Shown here one piece after another: positions 25,435 to 34,380 of a stretch of DNA of 64,000 bases (positions are counted from its first letter, which is position 1; each line of letters opens with the position of its first letter). The notes under the pieces were generated by a model, which did not search any database, was not told where the DNA came from, and saw only the letters and a list, made by a program, of their open reading frames with translations. Location: assembly GCF_008084145.1 (NCBI RefSeq), contig NZ_VSDO01000004.1, positions 812,945 through 876,944 on the forward strand. The letters run 5' to 3'. A program made the position numbers and the translations under genes. Source of the stretch: Paenibacillus faecis (GTDB lineage Bacteria > Bacillota > Bacilli > Paenibacillales > Paenibacillaceae).

Positions 25435-25615
25435 GAACTTTTTGTTCCCATTCAAGCTGCCGATTTGGCGCAGCGGTGCGCGTGTATAGGCTTTCAGCAC
25501 ATACTCGGCCCCCGGGGGTCATATACTTTCCGTAGTGGGAAATCCGCAGGGAAATGGAAGCAGGACAAGGGAGTCTGTATTTTGATAGCAATAGATCCGA
25601 GGAGGAGACCGGACC

Positions 25616-26629
25616 ATGGCGGAGGATTGGAAAAAAACATTGTCCCTTTATGTGAATCAAAGCAACCAGGATGAGGTGGATTACCGGATGCGGGCGGATC
25701 ACACCTTGATTACGGACCTGGATTATTTGCTCCGCCGCGGGGAGCAGAAGCGAAAATTGGACGAATGGTACCGGGCTCGCGGCGCCGTGCCGCTCCGGTG
25801 CGAAACCCGGGCCCGGCTGCTTCGCGAAATCGAGCGCCGTGAGGGGGAGATGGAAGTCGAGCTGCTCCTGGCCCGTAAAATGGATTACGAAAAAGGCGGC
25901 GCCCGCCATCAGGAGGAACGGATCGTCAAACAGCGGCTAACCTTGCAGCGGGAAGGGGAGAGCTGGAGCGTTACGCGGGTCTTTCAACCCGTACCCGAAA
26001 GGAGCGCGCCTCCGGTTTTACCCGGTGCGGAAGAGGGGAGGAACTACCGGCAGCAGGGGGAGGCGGGCCGTTCGCCGAGGCCTTTTTTGAACCGGGACAT
26101 CCTTGGCGGCGGAGGGCTTCGGAGCAATCCCTATCGGCGCGAGGACGCAGTTTTGTATGCGGATCGCTGGTGGGACGGTTTTAACCCCGAATTTGCCGCG
26201 TTCGAAGTCGATTGCACCAATTACATCTCCCAGTGCCTCTTTGCAGGGGGAGCCCCGATAAACTATACTGGAAAAAGAGAATCGGGCTGGTGGTACAAGG
26301 GATATCTCGGGGGCCGGGAGGCCTGGAGCTACAGCTGGTCGGTGGCCAATGCCCTGGAACGTTATTTGACGCACAGCGACGCCGGACTTCGGGCGGAGCT
26401 CGTAAGCAGGCCGGAGCAGCTCCAGCTTGGCGACGTGATCATTTACGATTGGGACGGCGACGGAGCTTATCAGCACAGCACTATCGTCACCGCCTTTGAC
26501 GCGGGGGGAATGCCGCTGGTGAACGCCCACACCGTGCCAAGCAAGCACAGGTATTGGGATTATCGGGATTCCTACGCCTGGACCGAGAATACCGTTTATC
26601 GTTTTTTCCATATTGCCGACAGGTTCTGA
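25616..26629 (+). CDS. Amidase_6-like domain protein
   Basis: This 337-residue protein has an N-terminal ~170 residues of charged, helix-rich sequence. The C-terminal ~165 residues fit the putative amidase domain (Pfam Amidase_6): YADRWWDGFNPEFAAF, VDCTNYISQCLFAGGAPINY with the likely catalytic Cys, LGDVIIYDWDGDGAYQHS with the likely His, and VNAHTVPSKHRYWDYR. The fold suggests peptidase or amidase activity, perhaps on wall peptides. No signal peptide or membrane segment is visible, which is odd if it acts on the wall. The ATG lies behind GAGGAGGAG; ddl follows 54 bases on. Confidence 0.82.
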   Translation: MAEDWKKTLSLYVNQSNQDEVDYRMRADHTLITDLDYLLRRGEQKRKLDEWYRARGAVPLRCETRARLLREIERREGEMEVELLLARKMDYEKGGARHQEERIVKQRLTLQREGESWSVTRVFQPVPERSAPPVLPGAEEGRNYRQQGEAGRSPRPFLNRDILGGGGLRSNPYRREDAVLYADRWWDGFNPEFAAFEVDCTNYISQCLFAGGAPINYTGKRESGWWYKGYLGGREAWSYSWSVANALERYLTHSDAGLRAELVSRPEQLQLGDVIIYDWDGDGAYQHSTIVTAFDAGGMPLVNAHTVPSKHRYWDYRDSYAWTENTVYRFFHIADRF

Positions 26630-26683
26630 CCATACTAAGGGGTGAGGTAAACGACCCTTACCATATTTGAAAAGAGGTTGCAC

Positions 26684-27781
26684 ATGGGACAGGAAAAATT
26701 GACCGTAGGGCTGATTTACGGCGGAAAATCGGGGGAGCATGAAGTTTCGCTGCAAACGGCGTTCGCGGTTTCCAAAGCGTTTGATTACGCGAAATACGAA
26801 TTGCTTCCTTTTTATATTACGAAGCGGGGCGAGTGGAGAGTCGGCGGCAAGCTGGACGCTCCTTTTGCCGCGCTCGAAGAGCTGAAGCTGGAGCGGGCCG
26901 CCGGGGGTACGGCGGAAGCGATCAATTTATTGTTTAGCGGGCTGGCCGAGGGGAAGCCGGCGATCGACGTCGCTTTTCCGCTGCTGCACGGAACCAACGG
27001 GGAAGACGGTACGATCCAGGGATTGTTCGAGATGGCGAACCTTCCTTATGTTGGAGCCGGCGTGCTCGCTTCGGCGGCGGGGATGGACAAAGTCATCATG
27101 AAGAAGCTGTTCGCCGAGGCGGGGCTCGAGCAGTGTAAGTACTGTTACTTCACCGCTGCCGAATGGGAACGCAGCAGTCATGTCCTCCTCCAGGGCATGG
27201 AAGAGAAGCTGGGGTACCCTTGCTTTGTCAAACCGGCAAATCTCGGTTCCAGCGTCGGGATTTCCAAGGCAAGAACGCGGGAAGAACTGCTGGGGGCCGT
27301 TGCGAATGCCTTCCGTTACGACGTCAAGGTTATTGTCGAAGAGTTCGTGGACGCCCGCGAGGTGGAGGTCGGCGTACTGGGCAATGACGAGCCGATCGCT
27401 TCCGTACCGGGAGAAATCGTCTCCTCCGGTGAATACTACGATTACCAGGCGAAGTATCTCGACGGCAAATCGCAGATGCTGATTCCCGCTCCATTGGATA
27501 CGGAGATCGCGGAACGCGTCCGCGACCTCGCCGTCAAAGCGTTCAAGGCGATCGCCGGAAACGGACTGTGCCGGGCGGATTTTTTCCTGACGAAATCCGG
27601 CAACCGTCTGTTGGTCAATGAAGTGAATACGATGCCCGGATTTACCCCGTTCAGCATGTATCCGCTGCTTTGGCGCGAAACCGGGGTCTCCTACGAAGCG
27701 CTGCTTGACCGCTTGATCGGACTCGCGCTGGAACGGTACGAGATGCGGCAGAACCTCGACTTCGAGAACGGGGTCGTATAG
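26684..27781 (+). CDS. ddl: D-alanine--D-alanine ligase
   Basis: This cytosolic ATP-grasp enzyme joins two D-alanines for peptidoglycan precursors. The 365 residues include VGLIYGGKSGEHEVSL at the N-terminus and LLHGTNGEDGTIQGLFEMAN. ATP-grasp blocks are YPCFVKPANLGSSVGISKAR and VIVEEFVDAREVEVGVLGND, and the C-terminus has FLTKSGNRLLVNEVNTMPGF. The start is ATG 26684 behind AAGAGGT (26672-26678), two codons inside the longest frame. The neighbouring Amidase_6-like gene may share its wall-related role, but that is inference. Confidence 0.96.
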   Translation: MGQEKLTVGLIYGGKSGEHEVSLQTAFAVSKAFDYAKYELLPFYITKRGEWRVGGKLDAPFAALEELKLERAAGGTAEAINLLFSGLAEGKPAIDVAFPLLHGTNGEDGTIQGLFEMANLPYVGAGVLASAAGMDKVIMKKLFAEAGLEQCKYCYFTAAEWERSSHVLLQGMEEKLGYPCFVKPANLGSSVGISKARTREELLGAVANAFRYDVKVIVEEFVDAREVEVGVLGNDEPIASVPGEIVSSGEYYDYQAKYLDGKSQMLIPAPLDTEIAERVRDLAVKAFKAIAGNGLCRADFFLTKSGNRLLVNEVNTMPGFTPFSMYPLLWRETGVSYEALLDRLIGLALERYEMRQNLDFENGVV

Positions 27782-27834
27782 GCGACAAACTAAATCACCA
27801 CGTCAGACTCCCAAAGCGAAAGGATGAATAGACG

Positions 27835-28158
27835 ATGGGTTTTCAAACGGAATTCAACTCGGTGTGCAAGTTTAAGAGCGAGCAGGAGCTATACGAACTG
27901 CTGGAGTACGGCCGCGGCAAAATGCTAAAGCAAGGTTTGCGCGTATTTCCCACCGGGCAAAAGGTGATCGCCTACACTCCCGCCAACAAGGCGGTGGCGA
28001 TCGTTAAGATAACGGCCTGTGTGGCCGAGATCAATTTCAACGGGGAAGAAGTCACTTCGGTGGAGCTGCAGCTCATCAGACCGCTGACGGAAGAGGAGTC
28101 CGCCGTCCAGACGGCGCTGGCTTACGAAATGTTCTTCGGGGAAGCCGAATCGCGGTGA
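27835..28158 (+). CDS. Conserved hypothetical protein, probably DUF2584 family
   Basis: This 107-residue soluble protein begins MGFQTEFNSVCKFKSEQEL and contains LRVFPTGQKVIAYTPANKA and NFNGEEVTSVELQLIRPL. It looks like a small alpha/beta protein and resembles the DUF2584 group from memory; no function is known. The start has AAAGGATG upstream. Its TGA overlaps the GTG start of the uvsE gene, which points to translational coupling. Confidence 0.7.
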   Translation: MGFQTEFNSVCKFKSEQELYELLEYGRGKMLKQGLRVFPTGQKVIAYTPANKAVAIVKITACVAEINFNGEEVTSVELQLIRPLTEEESAVQTALAYEMFFGEAESR

Positions 28159-29156
28159 TCGTACGGTTCGGTTATGTCGCGATGTCCACGGTCGTAGCGA
28201 ATGCTTCTCCCTCCAAGACGATGACGTTCAAAACGTTTAGCAACCTGCTGGACCGTGAGGCCGCCGTTCGCAAGCTCGAGTCGATTGCTGCGGAAAATCT
28301 GCACAACACGCTGCGGCTGTTGCGTCATAACGTGGCCCACGATATCATGGTGTACCGTTTTTCCTCCAAGCTCATTCCGTTGGCGACGCATGAGGCGCTT
28401 GCGGATTGGGATCCCTTTCCGGCATTGGAGCAATCCTTCGCCGAGGTGGGGGAGTTTGTAAAAAAGCACGGCATCCGCGTCTCTTTCCATCCCGATCATT
28501 TCACGGTGTTCAGCACCCCTCGGCCGGAAGTGCTGGCTAGCTCGCTTCGCGATATGGCGTACCATGTCGGCATGCTGGAAGCGATGGGCCTGGACGGGCG
28601 GGCCAAGAACAACATTCACGTCGGGGGCGCTTACGGGGACAAGTTGTCCGCGGGAGAGCGGTTCAAGGAGAACGCGGCGGCCCTGCCGGATCGAATGAAG
28701 GAAAGGTTGACGCTCGAAAACGACGACAAAACCTTCAACGCCCCGGAGACGCTGGCCATAGCGGAAGCGCTGGGACTGCCGATGGTTCTGGATATCCACC
28801 ACCAGTGGGTGAACAACGAGGGGGAGGATCCGGCGGAGCTGTGGCCTCGAATCAAGCGGACTTGGACAAGTTCTTACGCGCAGGCGGGCTCACCCGAGGA
28901 CGATCCGCTGCCCCCGAAGATCCACGCCTCCAGCCCCAAGAGTGTGAGCGATCCGCGGGGACACGCGGATCATGTGGCTGTCGGGCCGCTGCTGGATTTT
29001 CTGCGCAAGATCGCGAGCGGCACGGACCGCGTCGACGTCATGCTTGAAGCGAAGCTCAAGGACGGGGCTTTGTTCGCTCTAATGGAGGAGCTGGCCCGCC
29101 ATGAAGGCGACGGGGTGGAAATTCTGAATGGAGCCAGCGTACGAATCAGGCCGTAA
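28155..29156 (+). CDS. uvsE: UV damage endonuclease UvsE
   Basis: This 333-residue TIM-barrel endonuclease nicks DNA 5' of UV photoproducts and other lesions. Family blocks are VRFGYVAMSTVVANASPSKT, LESIAAENLHNTLRLLRHNV, RVSFHPDHFTVFSTPRPEVL, RLTLENDDKTF and MVLDIHHQWVNNEG, with the metal-binding His and Glu residues. DVMLEAKLKD is near the end. Length and order match the bacterial UVDE family. The start is GTG 28155, overlapping the preceding stop, so translation is probably coupled. A small hairpin (about 29150-29172) follows the stop but lacks a T-run. Confidence 0.93.
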   Translation: MIVRFGYVAMSTVVANASPSKTMTFKTFSNLLDREAAVRKLESIAAENLHNTLRLLRHNVAHDIMVYRFSSKLIPLATHEALADWDPFPALEQSFAEVGEFVKKHGIRVSFHPDHFTVFSTPRPEVLASSLRDMAYHVGMLEAMGLDGRAKNNIHVGGAYGDKLSAGERFKENAAALPDRMKERLTLENDDKTFNAPETLAIAEALGLPMVLDIHHQWVNNEGEDPAELWPRIKRTWTSSYAQAGSPEDDPLPPKIHASSPKSVSDPRGHADHVAVGPLLDFLRKIASGTDRVDVMLEAKLKDGALFALMEELARHEGDGVEILNGASVRIRP

Positions 29157-29248
29157 GTCTTTAGCTTACGGCCTTGAAAATGTTGGGCAAATAAGGTAAG
29201 TTGGACACAAAGAAGCCGGACGTATTTTGATGAGGAGGTCTTTTATTC

Positions 29249-30019
29249 ATGGGAGAATTGTTGGCGGGAAAAAATATCGTCGTCATGGGCGTGGCCAATG
29301 ACCGCAGCATTGCCTGGGCGATCGCCCAGAGCCTGGCGGAGCAGGGGGCTCGCCTCGCCTTTACATATGAGAGCGAACGCGTGGAAGGACGGGTGCGCAA
29401 GCTGGCGGAAAGCATACCGAATTCGCTGATCCTGCCCTGCAACGTGACGGCCGACGAGGATATCGATAAACTGGCCGACACGCTGCGTACGGAATTCGGG
29501 GTACTGCACGGGCTGGTTCACAGCATCGCGTTCGCCAAAGCGGAGGATTTGGCGGGCGAGTTTCAGGACACTTCGCGCGAAGGGTTTGCCCTCGCCAACG
29601 ATATCAGCGTCTATTCCCTGGTCGCCGTGTCGAAGCGGCTGTCTCCGCTTATGACCGAAGGCGGAAGCGTTATGACGATGACCTATATGGGCTCGGAGCG
29701 CGTGATGCGCAATTATAATGTCATGGGCGTCGCGAAGGCGGCATTGGAGTCCTCCGTCCGCTATTTGGCCAACGACCTGGGCCCCCGGAACATCCGGGTA
29801 AACGCCATTTCCGCCGGTCCGATCCGTACGCTGGCGGCAAAAGGCATCAGCGATTTCAACTCTATTTTGAAACAGGTGGAAGAGAAGGCGCCGCTCCGCA
29901 AGACGACGGACGCCGCGGAAGTCGGGGATACCGCGATGTTCCTGCTCAGCCACTTGTCCCGCGGTATAACCGGTGAAGTGATTTACGTGGATGGCGGGTA
30001 TAATATCGTAGGGGCTTAA
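29249..30019 (+). CDS. fabI: Enoyl-[acyl-carrier-protein] reductase FabI
   Basis: This 256-residue short-chain dehydrogenase-like enzyme performs the last reduction in each cycle of fatty acid elongation. The FabI-type nucleotide site VVMGVANDRSIAWAIAQSLA is present, as are HSIAFAKAEDLAGEF and the catalytic YMGSERVMRNYNVMGVAKAA (two Tyr and a Lys). RVNAISAGPIRTLAAKGI and TGEVIYVDGGYNIVG complete it. This is the triclosan-target class. The ATG follows AGGAGG. I saw no FapR-like operator in the 90 bases upstream. Confidence 0.96.
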   Translation: MGELLAGKNIVVMGVANDRSIAWAIAQSLAEQGARLAFTYESERVEGRVRKLAESIPNSLILPCNVTADEDIDKLADTLRTEFGVLHGLVHSIAFAKAEDLAGEFQDTSREGFALANDISVYSLVAVSKRLSPLMTEGGSVMTMTYMGSERVMRNYNVMGVAKAALESSVRYLANDLGPRNIRVNAISAGPIRTLAAKGISDFNSILKQVEEKAPLRKTTDAAEVGDTAMFLLSHLSRGITGEVIYVDGGYNIVGA

Positions 30020-30037
30020 CCGAGACTTTAAAATGAC

Positions 30038-30095
30038 AAGAAGTTCGTTCCCGGGCGGCTGAGGCCAGCCTTGCCGGGGCGGACTTTTTATATAA
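30038..30095 (+). terminator. Terminator after fabI
   Basis: AAGTTCG-CCCGG pairs with CCGGG-CGGACTT around an inner GGCTGAGGCCAGCC hairpin, followed by TTTTTAT. The stem is imperfect but the T-run follows it directly. Confidence 0.6.
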
Positions 30096-30246
30096 TGGAA
30101 GACACTTCGGACATGGCCCTTTTATGGCGGAAGGTCGGAAAAAGGCGCAACTTTGCAACCCTACCGGCGTATATTTTTAAAAAGGGAAATTTTAGAAGAT
30201 TTATAGAGTCGTTGCACCGGTCTTATAGATTATTGAAGAAAGTAGT

Positions 30247-31116
30247 GTGAAACCATTGGAATCGAAACCTAGTATTCCTTATGTTGTAGGCAGCAAAAGT
30301 CCGATGGCGGTGGCGATCAATAGCGCCGCGAAAGCGGGGGAATGGATCAAAAGCCGTGTCGGTTCGGTGAAGGATCTGAGCACGAAATATTCGCCGCAGG
30401 ATTTGGTCACCGATGTGGACAAGGGCGCGGAAACGATGATCCGCAAGCTGATCCTGACCCATTTTCCGGACCATGACATTCTGGGGGAAGAAGGCGTGGC
30501 CCCCGGAGCGGAGGCTTCGGCTGCCGCTGTAACGGCAGCGAAGAAATCCGAGTACTTATGGATTATCGACCCTGTGGACGGAACGACCAATTTCGTGCAG
30601 GGATTCCCGTTTTTTTGCGTATCCATCGCATTGGCATACAAGGGTGAGGTCATTATCGGGGTCATATACGACCCGATGCGGGACGAAATGTTTGTGGCCG
30701 AAAAAGGCAAGGGCGCTTATATGCACGGCAATCCCACACGAGTCTCGAAGGAGGCGCTCCTGGCCGACAGCGTCATCGCGATCGGCTTCAATCCGGACCG
30801 CGAAGTGGCCGCCCCCATCAATCTGAAGGGGATCACGGCGCTGGCCGACCGGGCACGGAGCCTGCGGGCCGGAGGATCGGCCGCCCTGCACCTGGCCTAT
30901 GTCGCGGCCGGCCGGCTGAGCGGCTATTACGAGGTAAACCTCAACGCCTGGGATACGGCGGCCGGCGCGCTGCTCGTCACCGAGTCGGGAGGAATAGTGA
31001 CGGATACCGCGGGCAACCCTTATGACATTGGAGTCCGCAATCTGATCGCCAGCAACGGTAAAATTCAGCAGCAGCTGCTTGATGTCGTTTCGGCTGCGGG
31101 GGCAACGGGATTGTAG
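30247..31116 (+). CDS. Inositol monophosphatase family protein
   Basis: This 289-residue metal-dependent sugar/inositol phosphatase has LVTDVDKGAETMIRKLI, ILGEEGVAPGAE, the metal-binding IIDPVDGTTNFVQGFPFFCV and AWDTAAGALLVTESGG. The family includes inositol-1-phosphatase and FBPase/PAP phosphatases; the substrate here is unclear. The start is uncertain. GTG 30247 gives the full frame but has only a weak binding site (GAAGAAAG), and ATG 30304 is an alternative just before the usual family start. A small charged protein gene follows 54 bases on. Confidence 0.88.
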   Translation: MKPLESKPSIPYVVGSKSPMAVAINSAAKAGEWIKSRVGSVKDLSTKYSPQDLVTDVDKGAETMIRKLILTHFPDHDILGEEGVAPGAEASAAAVTAAKKSEYLWIIDPVDGTTNFVQGFPFFCVSIALAYKGEVIIGVIYDPMRDEMFVAEKGKGAYMHGNPTRVSKEALLADSVIAIGFNPDREVAAPINLKGITALADRARSLRAGGSAALHLAYVAAGRLSGYYEVNLNAWDTAAGALLVTESGGIVTDTAGNPYDIGVRNLIASNGKIQQQLLDVVSAAGATGL

Positions 31117-31170
31117 CAGGAACCCGGTTCCCATACTCTATACTCTATTTTCCGGAAGGAGTGTCATCTG

Positions 31171-31425
31171 ATGAGCGATAACAAAGAACTGGAAAGAGAG
31201 CTTAGCGAGATGCTGACGGAACAAGAAATCGGGAGCGAGGAAGAACGCAAAAGGGAAGAGCGGAGAAGGTTGTCGCCCAGATACGAGATTCGCATCCAGA
31301 CGAATTTAGACCCGATTGTGGAGGAAACCCGAAAGTACCGGAGTATGGCCAAGGAAGTCGACGGGCGGTATGACGATTACATGAAGAGAGCAGCGCAGAC
31401 GGGGAAAGAGCAGACGGAGAAGTAA
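31171..31425 (+). CDS. Small highly charged hypothetical protein
   Basis: This 84-residue protein is rich in Glu, Lys and Arg with no hydrophobic core. It begins MSDNKELERELSEMLTEQEI and ends in a lysine/glutamate tail. It is likely mostly helical or disordered. A good site (GGAAGGAG) precedes the ATG, and a terminator follows 33 bases after the stop. I do not recognise a family. Its position after the phosphatase gene suggests co-transcription. Confidence 0.7.
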   Translation: MSDNKELERELSEMLTEQEIGSEEERKREERRRLSPRYEIRIQTNLDPIVEETRKYRSMAKEVDGRYDDYMKRAAQTGKEQTEK

Positions 31426-31458
31426 CGTTTCGGCCCCGGCGCTAAGTTTACCAAAGGA

Positions 31459-31490
31459 ACGCCCCGACTTGTTTCGGGGTGTTTTCTTTG
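31459..31490 (+). terminator. Terminator after the small charged protein gene
   Basis: CGCCCCGA, a short loop and TCGGGGTG form a compact stem followed by TTTTCTTT. Confidence 0.85.
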
Positions 31491-31514
31491 AGCCCCGTTC
31501 CCTTTGGGACAGCT

Positions 31515-31995
31515 GGGCAGGTGAATAACGGCCTTTTGGGGCGCGATATCGTCGAATTCGGCTTATCAGTGTGAAATAACCCACTCGCGTTGCATTCAAC
31601 TCGAGCAAATTTGTCAGCGGCCAACTCCGTTTGGAGGTAGGGCAGGTGAATAAGGGGCTTTTAAGCACTCGCGTTGCATTAATTCGAAGGGTCTAATGGC
31701 CGTAACCGTCTCCCTTAGAAGCCGGGCGGGTGGATAAGGGCTTTTTGAGGCGTTATTTTGTCGAATTTGGCCCTTCGAGGTGAAATAGAGGTCATTTGGG
31801 GCCTTATTTTAGAGAAAGTCGGGCAAAAACCGGATTTTTGAGCTCGCACCAGAGAAATAGGGCCCCTTTTGACCGCTATTCTTCCCGAAAAAGCGAATCT
31901 GGGCGAAATAGCGGCCCAAAACGCCGCTATTATGACGGGCGGCAAGAGAGAGTGCGGACAGGCAGCATCATATCAGTTTTAATGCAACGCTAGTG
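31515..31995. repeat. Composite intergenic repeat with 17-base terminal inverted repeats
   Basis: CACTCGCGTTGCATTAA (31666-31682) faces its inverted copy at 31979-31995 with one mismatch, bounding a 330-base element. A further copy of the first 15 bases is at 31582-31596. A ~67-base stretch is repeated directly: 31515-31582 and 31724-31791 share GGCAGGTGAATAA-type starts, GTCGAATT and GTGAAATA. Inside are GAAATAG/CTATT dyads. No gene is visible in the 782 bases between 31425 and 32208. Confidence 0.65.
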
Positions 31996-32013
31996 GAATT
32001 AGCAGTGTTTTAA

Positions 32014-32099
32014 GGTCTTATTTTAAGAAAAAGAGAGCCCAAAACTTGATTGCTGAACCCTGGAGAAGGAAATAAGACCGCCCTTTTGGACCGCTATTT
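32014..32099. repeat. Second inverted repeat next to the composite element
   Basis: GGTCTTATTT (32014-32023) and AAATAAGACC (32070-32079) are perfect 10-base arms 46 bases apart. The following CCCTTTTGGACCGCTATTTC matches a unit at 31864-31882 nearly exactly, linking it to the neighbouring repeat region. Confidence 0.5.
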
Positions 32100-32207
32100 C
32101 GGCGGCCGGCTTTGGGTATTTTTAACGGGGAGGGGGTCCCCTCCGCTACTGAATACGTTTGTTTGCAACAAAACGATTGGAATCAATGGGGAAAGAGGAA
32201 CCATGCA

Positions 32208-33515
32208 ATGAAGAGTTATACGGATTCAAAAAAAGGAAGACACAGGCTGCTTGCCGCTACGCTTGCGGCCGCGGTGCTGTTCGGCGGATGCGGAACTTCC
32301 GCTCTGGCGGCGGCGCCGGTAGACGGAGCGGGTGAAGGACCGATACTGAGGCAGGCGGTTTCCGAAGCCAAACAACAACGGCTTATCGTCGCGCTCGGCG
32401 ATTCGATCACGGCCGGTTATGAACCGGGCATGACGGAAGATTCGGAGCCTTACGGATATGTGGAACGCCTGAGGGAACAAGCGCTGTATCACGGTCGTGC
32501 GGAAGCGGTCAACTATGGGATTCTCGGCCTGACGACAAGCGGATTGCTGAATTATTTGACGGCGATCCAGAAAGGGCAGGCGGTTTCGGCCGACCAAATC
32601 CAGCAGGGTTTGCCGGATCCGCGGGCGTCTGCCCTGTTCTCGAACATCGCCGAGACGAAAGCCCGGGTGGAGCAGGCGGACATCATTACCATAACGATCG
32701 GCGGCAATGATATCCTGGCGCTGATGGACAAAGCCGGGGATATGACGGAAGCGGAGCTGAAGGCCGAAGCGGCCGCCGTATTGGCGGAATATGGGGCGAA
32801 TATGGAGAAGGCCGTAACGCTTTTGGCGGAGATGAATCCGCGGGCCCAAATCATTTTGGCCGACCAGTATCAGCCGGTCCCGAAACTGGCCGGGGCGGCC
32901 CTTTACCGGGAACTGCAAAAGGTTGCCGGCACGTTCACCTCGCAGGTGGACGAACTGGTGGCCCGGTTTACCGCTGCGGGCATAAATATAAAAGCGGCCC
33001 ATGTGGCTAAAGCTTTTGCCGGGAAGGAACTGTTCCTCACCCATATTTACAAGGAAGATGTCCATCCGACTCAGGCCGGTTACGAAACGATAGCCAAAGT
33101 GATGGCGGAGAGTATCTGGGGAGAATACCGGAAGAGCTCCTCCCAAACCGGCAAAAGGGAAATATCTATCGTGATTAAGGGACAAGAACTGTTGACGCCA
33201 TATCCGCCCGTGGTGAACAACGGACAAACTTTCGTCGCTTTGAAAGATATTACGGATGCCATCGGCGGCCAATCGCGCTGGAATGCCAAAACGCGAACCG
33301 CGACAGTCACCTATGAGGGGCGAACGGTCGGCATCCCGATCGGCGCGAAGGAAATCATCGCGAACGGGGCCCGCGTCGCCACGGCGTCTCCGGCCTTTCT
33401 GCACCAGGCGGGAAGCGAGCAAAAGGTTTATGCTCCGTTGGCCGTGCTCGTTTCCGGGATCGGACTGGATATCCAATACAGCGCAAAACTGAAGACGGTA
33501 TTTATTAACTTATAA
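32208..33515 (+). CDS. Secreted SGNH/GDSL esterase with stalk domain
   Basis: This 435-residue protein has an export signal with a possible lipobox at LFGGC; signal peptidase I cleavage at ALA is the alternative. The SGNH hydrolase domain shows all blocks: IVALGDSITAGYEP (catalytic Ser), NYGILGLTTSG, TITIGGNDIL and the DVHPTQAGYE Asp-His pair. The last ~120 residues are a copper-amine-oxidase-like stalk domain (FVALKDITDAIGGQSRWNAK, YAPLAVLVSGIGLDI). It probably removes acyl groups outside the cell. I start at ATG 32208 after AAAGAGGAACC. It ends 6 bases inside the convergent methyltransferase gene. Confidence 0.88.
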   Translation: MKSYTDSKKGRHRLLAATLAAAVLFGGCGTSALAAAPVDGAGEGPILRQAVSEAKQQRLIVALGDSITAGYEPGMTEDSEPYGYVERLREQALYHGRAEAVNYGILGLTTSGLLNYLTAIQKGQAVSADQIQQGLPDPRASALFSNIAETKARVEQADIITITIGGNDILALMDKAGDMTEAELKAEAAAVLAEYGANMEKAVTLLAEMNPRAQIILADQYQPVPKLAGAALYRELQKVAGTFTSQVDELVARFTAAGINIKAAHVAKAFAGKELFLTHIYKEDVHPTQAGYETIAKVMAESIWGEYRKSSSQTGKREISIVIKGQELLTPYPPVVNNGQTFVALKDITDAIGGQSRWNAKTRTATVTYEGRTVGIPIGAKEIIANGARVATASPAFLHQAGSEQKVYAPLAVLVSGIGLDIQYSAKLKTVFINL

Positions 33516-34289
33516 TCCCGGTGGCTTGACGGCTGCTATCCGGAGCCGCACATAATCCGCGTGCCAGGAGCCGTCACGATAGAGCCGTTCCTCCGCCAAA
33601 TCGGCGATTTTATGATAAACGATCCCCTTCTCGGCATCCCCGAAGCCGGACAAGAAAGGGCCGGCCGCAAATCCGTCCAGCCAATGAAACAAGCCTTCGC
33701 GGCTGTCGCCGAGCCGGGTGGGCCGGTCAAAATGCGCCGCAAAAGTAACGCGGAAGCCGGCCTCCTCCAGTAAGGCGCTGTATTCGCCGAGACTGGGGAA
33801 GTACCAGGGATTCAGCGTGCCGGCATCCAAGCCGTAATCGGTTCGCAGTACCTCGCTCAGGCATTCGACAATCACCTGAACATTGCCTTTGCCGCCCAAT
33901 TCGGCGACGAAGCGGCCGCCGGGCTTGAGCGCCTGCCAAACGGAATCGGCTACCGCTGGCGCATTCTTCATCCAATGCAGGGCCGCATTGGAGAATACGG
34001 CATCCATCGGCTCGGGGAGCCGGAAACGCTCGGCGTTTCCGACCCGGAAGTCGAGGCCGGGATATTTCTGCCGCGCCTGGGCGATCATCGGCACCGATAA
34101 ATCCATGCCGGTTACGTCGGCTCCGGCGTCGGCGATTTGTTGTGTCAGATCCCCGGTCCCGCAGCCCAGGTCAAGGATGCGCTCCCCCTTGCGGGGATTC
34201 AACAGCTCGACGACGCCCTTCCCGTACGCCGAGACAAAACCCAACTTGTCATCATATATCCCCGGCTGCCAAACTTGCTGTCCGCTCAT
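33510..34289 (-). CDS. Class I SAM-dependent methyltransferase
   Basis: This 259-residue protein has motif I ILDLGCGTGDLTQQIADAGA, then GMDLSVPMIAQARQKYP, FSNAALHWMKNAPAV and LKPGGRFVAELGG. The set resembles the trans-aconitate methyltransferase/UbiE-like group; the acceptor is unknown. The start is taken at the ATG ending at 34289, behind AAGGAGGGGG; 18 further in-frame codons upstream have no such site. It is convergent with the SGNH gene, overlapping its last 6 bases, and no terminator is visible between them. Confidence 0.88.
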   Translation of the reverse strand: MSGQQVWQPGIYDDKLGFVSAYGKGVVELLNPRKGERILDLGCGTGDLTQQIADAGADVTGMDLSVPMIAQARQKYPGLDFRVGNAERFRLPEPMDAVFSNAALHWMKNAPAVADSVWQALKPGGRFVAELGGKGNVQVIVECLSEVLRTDYGLDAGTLNPWYFPSLGEYSALLEEAGFRVTFAAHFDRPTRLGDSREGLFHWLDGFAAGPFLSGFGDAEKGIVYHKIADLAEERLYRDGSWHADYVRLRIAAVKPPGL

Positions 34290-34380
34290 GATGTCCCCCT
34301 CCTTAAAATTCGTGTTGAGTTTATTATGCGACACGCGGCTCAATTGCGGAAATATATAAATCGAATCGCAGTTATAGGTA

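Noticed and set aside
30130..30246. Possible riboswitch before the inositol-phosphatase family gene (GGCGCAACTTTGCAACCCTACC)-like stretch split over 30153-30174
   Set aside because: A few words recall known aptamers, but no complete consensus or expression platform can be assembled.
32112..32207. 32-codon extension of the SGNH esterase
   Set aside because: It would place ordinary polar sequence before the signal peptide; ATG 32208 has the proper spacing and a typical signal start.
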